DNA from: Isoetes engelmannii
Taxonomy: Eukaryota; Streptophyta; Lycopodiopsida; Isoetales; Isoetaceae
Length of the DNA: 24,660 nt
Direction: 5' to 3'
NCBI GenBank assembly: GCA_011763485.2
Contig: JAANSK020195542.1
Location: 1-24,660, forward strand
Positions within the stretch are counted from its first letter, which is position 1. Each line of letters begins with the position of its first letter. Below, piece by piece: positions 20,016 through 24,660 of this stretch. The translations under genes and the position numbers were made by a program. The notes below the pieces were generated by a model. That model worked only from the letters and a program-made list of their open reading frames with translations, ran no database searches and had not been told where the DNA came from.

Positions 20016-20151
20016 CTTTTGAGCATCAAAACATAATTCAAACCAACGTTGGAGGCATATATGAAAGAAATTATTCTATGAGAGGACAGCAAGCGTTCTA
20101 GCAATCATGTCTCCAATGTGTGGGCTATTTTTGGTGGAAATTATGGAAGGG

Positions 20152-20345
20152 GTAATGGCCCCGGGGAGGCCATTACGCCTGTAAGGCTCTGGCGAGCCCG
20201 TATAGGGCGTAATGGCCTCCCTCGAACGTGTTTTTTTTTTTTTTCTTTTTCTTGAGCCATGGTGGATGAATTTTAGAGTAAGAAATTATAGCATTTAAGA
20301 TAGTGCCATAATTGGCAGTAATAGCCTCCCCCTATTATTACGGGT
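20152..20345. mobile_element. GC-rich foldback / MITE-like element
   Basis: A 15-bp perfect inverted repeat, GGAGGCCATTACGCC (20165-20179) with its complement at 20206-20220, encloses a second stem GGCTC/GAGCC (20185-20189, 20194-20198). GTAATGGCC occurs three times (20152, inverted at 20168, and 20209). A decayed end-like copy, GTAATAGCCTCCC, lies at 20318-20330, so the element may reach 20345 with imperfect terminal repeats. It sits about 140 bp upstream of the PEX6 start codon, in the promoter or 5' UTR. A 14-base T run (20231-20244) follows on the plus strand. I could not identify a family or target duplication. Confidence 0.6.
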
Positions 20346-20855
20346 ATTTATCAAAATAAAGAAATTTTTATTTTGGGGTGGTAGATAAATGGTTTAAGTT
20401 AGTCGTACCCTGGATTGTGTGACCCGGCCTCTGGGATCACCAAATAGGATTCACTCCTCGGGGATCCCAATGCGAGATCCCTTCCTCCAGGATCCCACAG
20501 TTAATTGTGCAGCTAATGGCTTACTGCGCAGTTTTGCCTCATCTTTTTCGGTGGATTGGGGCCCTTCAATAGCAGTGGCGCTCGCCTGCTTCCTCCTTCG
20601 GATCTACCTGTGCCTCTGATCCAGGGCATTCCGACCACCCTCGAACAGATCCCATCCAATTCCGTGGAGAATCTGGGGAGAAAAAACCATAAAAAAAACC
20701 CTGATTTTCCATATAAGGGTCTTATTTTTTGCACTGTTACTGGGCAATAAGTGGGATTTCGTCCTCGGGGATCACACGCTCCAGGGGATCCCGACCTCCG
20801 AGATACCCCAATCTAGGGTAAAAGTATCAGACGTCGTAGATAAATTGGGTACTTA
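20346..20855. other. Non-coding upstream region with GGGATCCC-rich repeats
   Basis: CCTCGGGGATC occurs at about 20457-20467 and again at about 20764-20774, each followed by further GGATCCC motifs, bracketing about 300 bp. These look like ends of a decayed repeat. No gene is supported. Confidence 0.45.
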
Positions 20856-21031
20856 GGGTCCGATCACATGATGCCAACAAGGATTCTTCCCTTTTGACAT
20901 TAACGCTTATTTTTTATGGGGGTCACATGTTCCTGTCAAAGTAAGGGTTTCCAAGTTGCCAAAGTAAGGGCATGTGACCCCTTCAATTTTTATGATCTCT
21001 ACCCCATTGATAGCATTATGTGACCGGACCC
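20856..21031. mobile_element. Tourist-like (PIF/Harbinger) MITE with TTA target duplication
   Basis: 176 bp. The left end GGGTCCGATCACATGATGC pairs with the right end (inverted GGGTCCGGTCACATAATGC) at 17 of 19 positions. TTA flanks both sides (20853-20855 and 21032-21034), the target size and sequence typical of PIF/Harbinger MITEs. A second nested inverted repeat, GGGGTCACATG (20919-20929) with CATGTGACCCC (20971-20981), makes most of the element self-complementary. It has no coding capacity. Confidence 0.72.
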
Positions 21032-21039
21032 TTAAGGAG

Positions 21040-21470
21040 TTATTCTAGAAGATAAATTCGGTATTTAAAGTTATTGTAGGTGTTTGGGGTCTGGATCGGG
21101 GATCTCCTGAAAGACAACCCTTCTGTGAGGACCTTGACGCCAAACAGGAAGACCCTGTAGCAAAATGTCATTCGCGGGATTTGGCAAAAGAGAACTAATC
21201 TGAAGAACAGAAAAGAGCGAAAACAAAGAAAGAACTGAAGGCAAAATAAAGCTCGCTTTGATACACAAAACTGTGATAGATAAGGACTCGCCCAAGGCTG
21301 AGATCCGAAACAAGAAAGCGGCAAATCTTCATTTAACTTGTCTAACCTTCTAGCCTGCAACCTCTGATATATATAGTACAATGGTCTAAGGCCCATAATG
21401 GAGATCGGCTAACTCTCTGATCTGCGCTCACAAGTAAAATCATCTCCATAACTCCAGGGGGAGGTGTACT
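21040..21470 (-). other. Possible LTR fragment or promoter (minus strand)
   Basis: On the minus strand a TATATATA box near 21365-21375 is followed by a T-rich stretch and TTTGGCGTC, loosely like the primer-binding-site region after an LTR. I could not define both ends or find a second copy in the window. Confidence 0.25.
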
Positions 21471-21522
21471 AATGGCCGGGAATATCGCACGGTGGTGTGG
21501 CGCGCTCACCGTTTTTGCCCCT

Positions 21523-23134
21523 TCATGGACTTGGCCGGTGTCGTGGCCGTGCCTTTAGCCGTCTTGGCTGACTTCTTCCTAACGTCCGGGGTTTTGACTG
21601 TCGTGGGCTGCCTGTGCCTCTACCTGGCTCCTCATACAATAGGAATAGTCCTGTGTCAGGGGGCATCGGACTAACACTCCCCCCCACCAAACGATACTGA
21701 TCCCCACGAAACGGAGGCATCTCTTCTTCTGGAGGAAAATTCTTCTCATTGGCATCTTCTTGCTGACTGTGAGGACGTGCTCGTGAATAATACACACGGG
21801 ACTTACGACCTTTGGTAGTGATGGCCTCCGGAGTATACAGACCAAGGGCTTTGGTAGCCTTGTGTAGAAATTGCGAAGTGACCATTTCTGAGAAGCCGTG
21901 GTGTGCAAGTGGTGTAAGAAATGGGCATTCATGCAACAAGGCAACGTCCAGGGCAAAAGCAGAGGCATGTGCATTTGATTATAGTGTAGAATCATGTGTT
22001 TTCCTGCCACAGCACTGTTAAGAAGGTCCTGAAGAACACAACAAAAGCCTGCTTGTCTGTGCACCGTGGGATCTGGAGTCTGCTTGGCACGGATGATAAA
22101 CAGTTCTAACCCCCAAATGGCCTTTTCCAGGGTTTTCCAAACCTTCTCATTAGGCATATAAATCCAGTTGGTGGTGGTATCAAGAGTTTCATCCGGCTGC
22201 CATTTACAACGACGGACAAATCGTGGATTCCAGCAGATATCTGTGTTGATAGCCGTGGGTGTCCAGTCAGCATGTGCAGCAATGGTTTATGCTCAAAATG
22301 AAGAACACCAGTCCGTGTAGATGACCCTTCTGAGAGGCGGCGCACCAAGTTCTGCAAACGGACTGGGTGTAACATTCGTGGGGTTGGCCCAAGCCGGTTT
22401 AGACGGATCCTAGCATTCACTTAAAAGTGTTGGATCCAACTGTTGGCACAAATTCCGATAGGGGCCAGTGGCATCAACGTCAGAATTGGGGATGGTTCCC
22501 ATTCCTTGAGAGCAACCTTTTGCTCAAGATAAGATTGCAGAATTTTGTACGTGCCTGCATATTGAAGATATAATCTGGCAAAGCCAAGTCCTGCTGGATC
22601 ATTCATGAACGTGGTCAGTCGTTGGACCACTTCGGGAATCCAAAGGGTGAGATAACCTACTAACTCAGGCATATATTCCGTTTGTAGCGCAGCTACCCAT
22701 GATTCGTCCTTGAAATATGTATTCTTCTTCTGGAGGAGCATTACTGGTTCTGGGGCATCAAAGCTCTGATCGGGATCAGTGGCTTCACGCTGTTTATGTA
22801 AATATGCAAGATAAAAATCATGCAGAACATAAGCCATAGAGGCAACAGCCCGAAAAGTGAAAGTCTCAGCATCTTCAAGCTGAAGATGCTGGAAAAGAAT
22901 CAAAGCCGAAAGGAGGCCTTTCTCCTCAACAGTAAGATCTGGCCAAAAATGCAAAATGTCATTGTTGAGCAAAGGGCCACGAATATATCCGCCGGCACTG
23001 AGCCACCGCAGAAGGAAGGTGTGCCTGCGGGACTTGACATATGCCTCATAGGACTCCGGCAAGGGGTAGTCCATGTGATATGTGTTATTCTCACGAAAGG
23101 AACTCATCCGCCACGCATCATCGCCTTCTTCCAT
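21523..23134 (-). pseudogene. Remnant of an unrecognised ~530-residue protein, broken in three frames
   Basis: Read on the minus strand. An ORF from ATG at 23134 runs 237 codons to a TAA at 22421-22423 and stays open in the same frame to about 22290. The sense then moves to a second frame (about 22290-21980; WTPTAINTDICWNPRF, MPNEKVWKTLEKAIWGLEL) and a third (about 21980-21523; LHECPFLTPLAHHGFSEMV), ending in an Arg/Pro/Ser-rich basic tail. Composition is protein-like, with helical and Trp/Tyr-rich stretches such as YVLHDFYLAYLHKQREA. I recognise no catalytic motif. It lies next to copia debris. Candidates are a transposon accessory ORF or an endogenised viral capsid; neither is shown. One stop and two frameshifts argue that it is no longer functional. 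Confidence 0.55.
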
Positions 23135-23146
23135 TCATTCTTATTT

Positions 23147-23556
23147 TCAGAACTTAGGTACATTATCTAGTACCTCTAACACATTGAGCACTTCTTCTTC
23201 TTTCTGTAGTCTCTTACTTCTGCCAGAATCCAACCATCCATAGTCTTCACCATTTTTCATTCCATTTGTTAACCTCTCTATTTCTGTTTTTCTCTTTCTT
23301 CTGGCGACGGTTTCAGATTGCTCCTCTGGCACATGCTCAATCTCCCTTTGTGCTTTGCCATCAATCTCTCTTTGTGCTTTGCCATCGATCTGCAACTCAT
23401 TGGACTTAAGTTTATACCTTTCGTCAATGTCACTATCATCATCATCATTAATGTCTGCAGATTTATATGCATGTTTCTCTTTCTCACATAGTGCTCATGT
23501 TTCACATACAAGTTCTCTTTATTGTTGTAACTAGTTTTTGACAACATGTACTTCAT
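23147..23556 (-). pseudogene. Hydrophilic linker of the copia polyprotein (remnant)
   Basis: Open in two overlapping minus frames. It is very charged (RRKRKTEIERL and similar), typical of the low-complexity spacer between integrase and reverse transcriptase in Ty1/copia pol. It lies directly downstream of the integrase fragment once the SINE is discounted, and ends at a stop at 23147-23149. No reverse-transcriptase motif follows, so the element is cut off here. The assignment rests on position and composition only. Confidence 0.45.
23341..23388. repeat. 24-bp tandem duplication
   Basis: TCTCCCTTTGTGCTTTGCCATCAA repeats once with two substitutions. On the minus strand it encodes DGKAQREI twice, so the duplication kept the reading frame. 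Confidence 0.9.
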
Positions 23557-23564
23557 ATAGCCAT

Positions 23565-23817
23565 CGTGCTGGTGGTCTAGTGGTTAGACCTTAAGGTTGG
23601 GGTGTACCCCTCCAGGGTTCAAAACCCACTGGCTACCATCAGGTGGTAAATGGATGAGTGCAAGTCTCATCATGTGTAGTGTGTGCTGAGAATGACGTGG
23701 GTGAGTGCGAGTATCATCATGTGTGGTGTGTGTCTGAGAATGTGTCATCTAACCATCATAGATCCCCGAAGGGATGTTGCCAAAGGGTATGACGTTAAAC
23801 TACTAAATTAGATTAGA
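23565..23817 (+). mobile_element. tRNA-derived SINE
   Basis: An internal pol III promoter is clear: box A TGGTCTAGTGG (23573-23583), close to the tRNA-Glu/His form, and box B GGTTCAAAACC (23616-23626, consensus GGTTCRANNCC). The body holds two copies of a roughly 45-bp unit, GAGTGCAAGTCTCATCATGTG and its variant about 60 bp on. The 3' end is a short ATTAG repeat (TTAGATTAGATTAGA). It interrupts the minus-strand copia remnant. I could not find a convincing target-site duplication. Confidence 0.75.
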
Positions 23818-24660
23818 TTAGAGTGTCGATTCTTCAAAGATAACATCTCTATTTATCAACAACTGCTTAGTTTCTGGTTCAAACATCCTATATGCTTTAC
23901 TTTCCATATCATATCCCACCAAGAAAGCTATTGTGGCTCGATCATCCAGTTTCTTTCTAGTTTCTTCATGCACATGCACATAACCTAGGCATCCATATGC
24001 TTTAAATCTAGAGAAATCTACCTGTATGTTTGCATTCCAAAGCTCTTCTGGCAAGTTTCCATGGGTACTCGTACTTGGCAGCCGTTCACAACAGTTTTAA
24101 CAACCTCCTCCCACAAATAATTTGGCAGCCTCGCATGCTTGATCATTGCTCTAGTAGCATTTAGAATTGTTCTATTTTTTCTCTCGGAAACCCCACTTTG
24201 TTGTGGACTATAAGAGCATGTTAATTGCCTTGCAATTCCATGTATCCTGCAAAAACTTCTAAATCTGCCAGACAGGTACTCTCCACCTCGATCACTTCTC
24301 AAGCATTTTAATTTCTTTCCAGCTTCCCTTTCGTTTTCAGCAAGAAAGTCCTCGAAGGCATCAAACACTTCCCTTTTTATGTTTAGCAGATAGCATTTAC
24401 ATCTCCTACTATAATCATCTACAAACGTTAGAAAATACCTTTTCCCTGTTCTGCCTCTTACATTTAAAGGCCCGCATAAGTCTGAATGCACAAGTTCGAA
24501 CACATCTTTAGCTCTTTAGTGCTTTCCTTGCAAATGGTAATCTTGAGTGCTTTCTTAACATGCAGCCATAACAGAGCTTCTTGGTGGAGTCTTCATGTAC
24601 CTTTCCTTTGATTCTCTTTGTTTTTAACATAAAGTTAACATTCTTCATGTGCGTGTGTGC
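23818..24660 (-). pseudogene. Ty1/copia retrotransposon pol remnant (gag-pre-integrase and integrase)
   Basis: Runs off the right edge of the window. From high to low coordinates: a zinc-binding gag-pre-integrase end (LCYGCMLRKHSRLPF), a frameshift or stop near 24510, then the integrase core with HSDLCGPL, a DDYSR block, SDRGGEY and SGVSERKNRTI, which contain the D, D and E of the catalytic triad. A second frameshift near 24070-24100 precedes the integrase C-terminal part (LPEELW, FKAYGCLGYVH, FLVGYD, RDVIFEES), which stops at the SINE. Two frameshifts and the insertion show that this copy is dead. No LTR is seen on this side. Confidence 0.88.

Noticed and set aside
20165-20244. Hairpin followed by a T run, resembling a bacterial rho-independent terminator
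   Set aside because: The locus is clearly plant nuclear DNA, and the hairpin belongs to a foldback element with further copies of the same motif.
23573-23640. A genuine tRNA gene
   Set aside because: Boxes A and B are good, but the acceptor stem does not pair. The sequence continues into a SINE-type body and ATTAG tail.

Overview
This window is nuclear DNA from a land plant. It is AT-rich and built of short exons with GT-AG introns. It carries a peroxisomal PEX6 gene that reads along Arabidopsis PEX6 from start to stop, a probable plastid-type RimM/PRC-barrel protein, Ty1/copia debris, a tRNA-derived SINE and foldback elements. I cannot place the species more closely. All exon models below were joined by hand from splice sites and reading phase.

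Layout. (1) 276-4126, plus strand: a multi-exon gene in perfect phase across 11 exons. It encodes a RimM-like PRC-barrel followed by four copies of a roughly 34-residue repeat (pattern P..xL...GRxDL...I..HGG...A..L). The 5' end is not resolved. (2) 4127-5898: repeat-rich spacer with an exact 239-bp duplication that doubles a TATA box, then a 113-bp tandem repeat. (3) 5899-7745, plus strand: a gene starting MAPKKK that encodes a Crypton/DUF3504-like tyrosine-recombinase domain. It is interrupted by two stops and a late frameshift. (4) 7746-10534: no convincing gene; tandem repeats and AT-rich DNA.

(5) 10535-20015, minus strand: a complete PEX6 gene of 16 exons (979 codons), with no stop or frameshift in my model. 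It is the AAA+ ATPase that, with PEX1, extracts ubiquitinated PEX5 from the peroxisome membrane. (6) 20016-21470: the PEX6 upstream region, holding a GC-rich foldback, a Tourist-like MITE with TTA target duplications, and a possible LTR fragment. (7) 21523-23134, minus strand: remnants of an unrecognised protein of about 530 residues, spread over three frames. (8) 23147-24660, minus strand: a decayed Ty1/copia pol segment split by a plus-strand SINE.

The two host genes are not functionally linked by anything visible. The most unusual items are the PRC-barrel/repeat protein, the exapted-looking Crypton-like gene behind a duplicated promoter, and the unidentified broken ORF.
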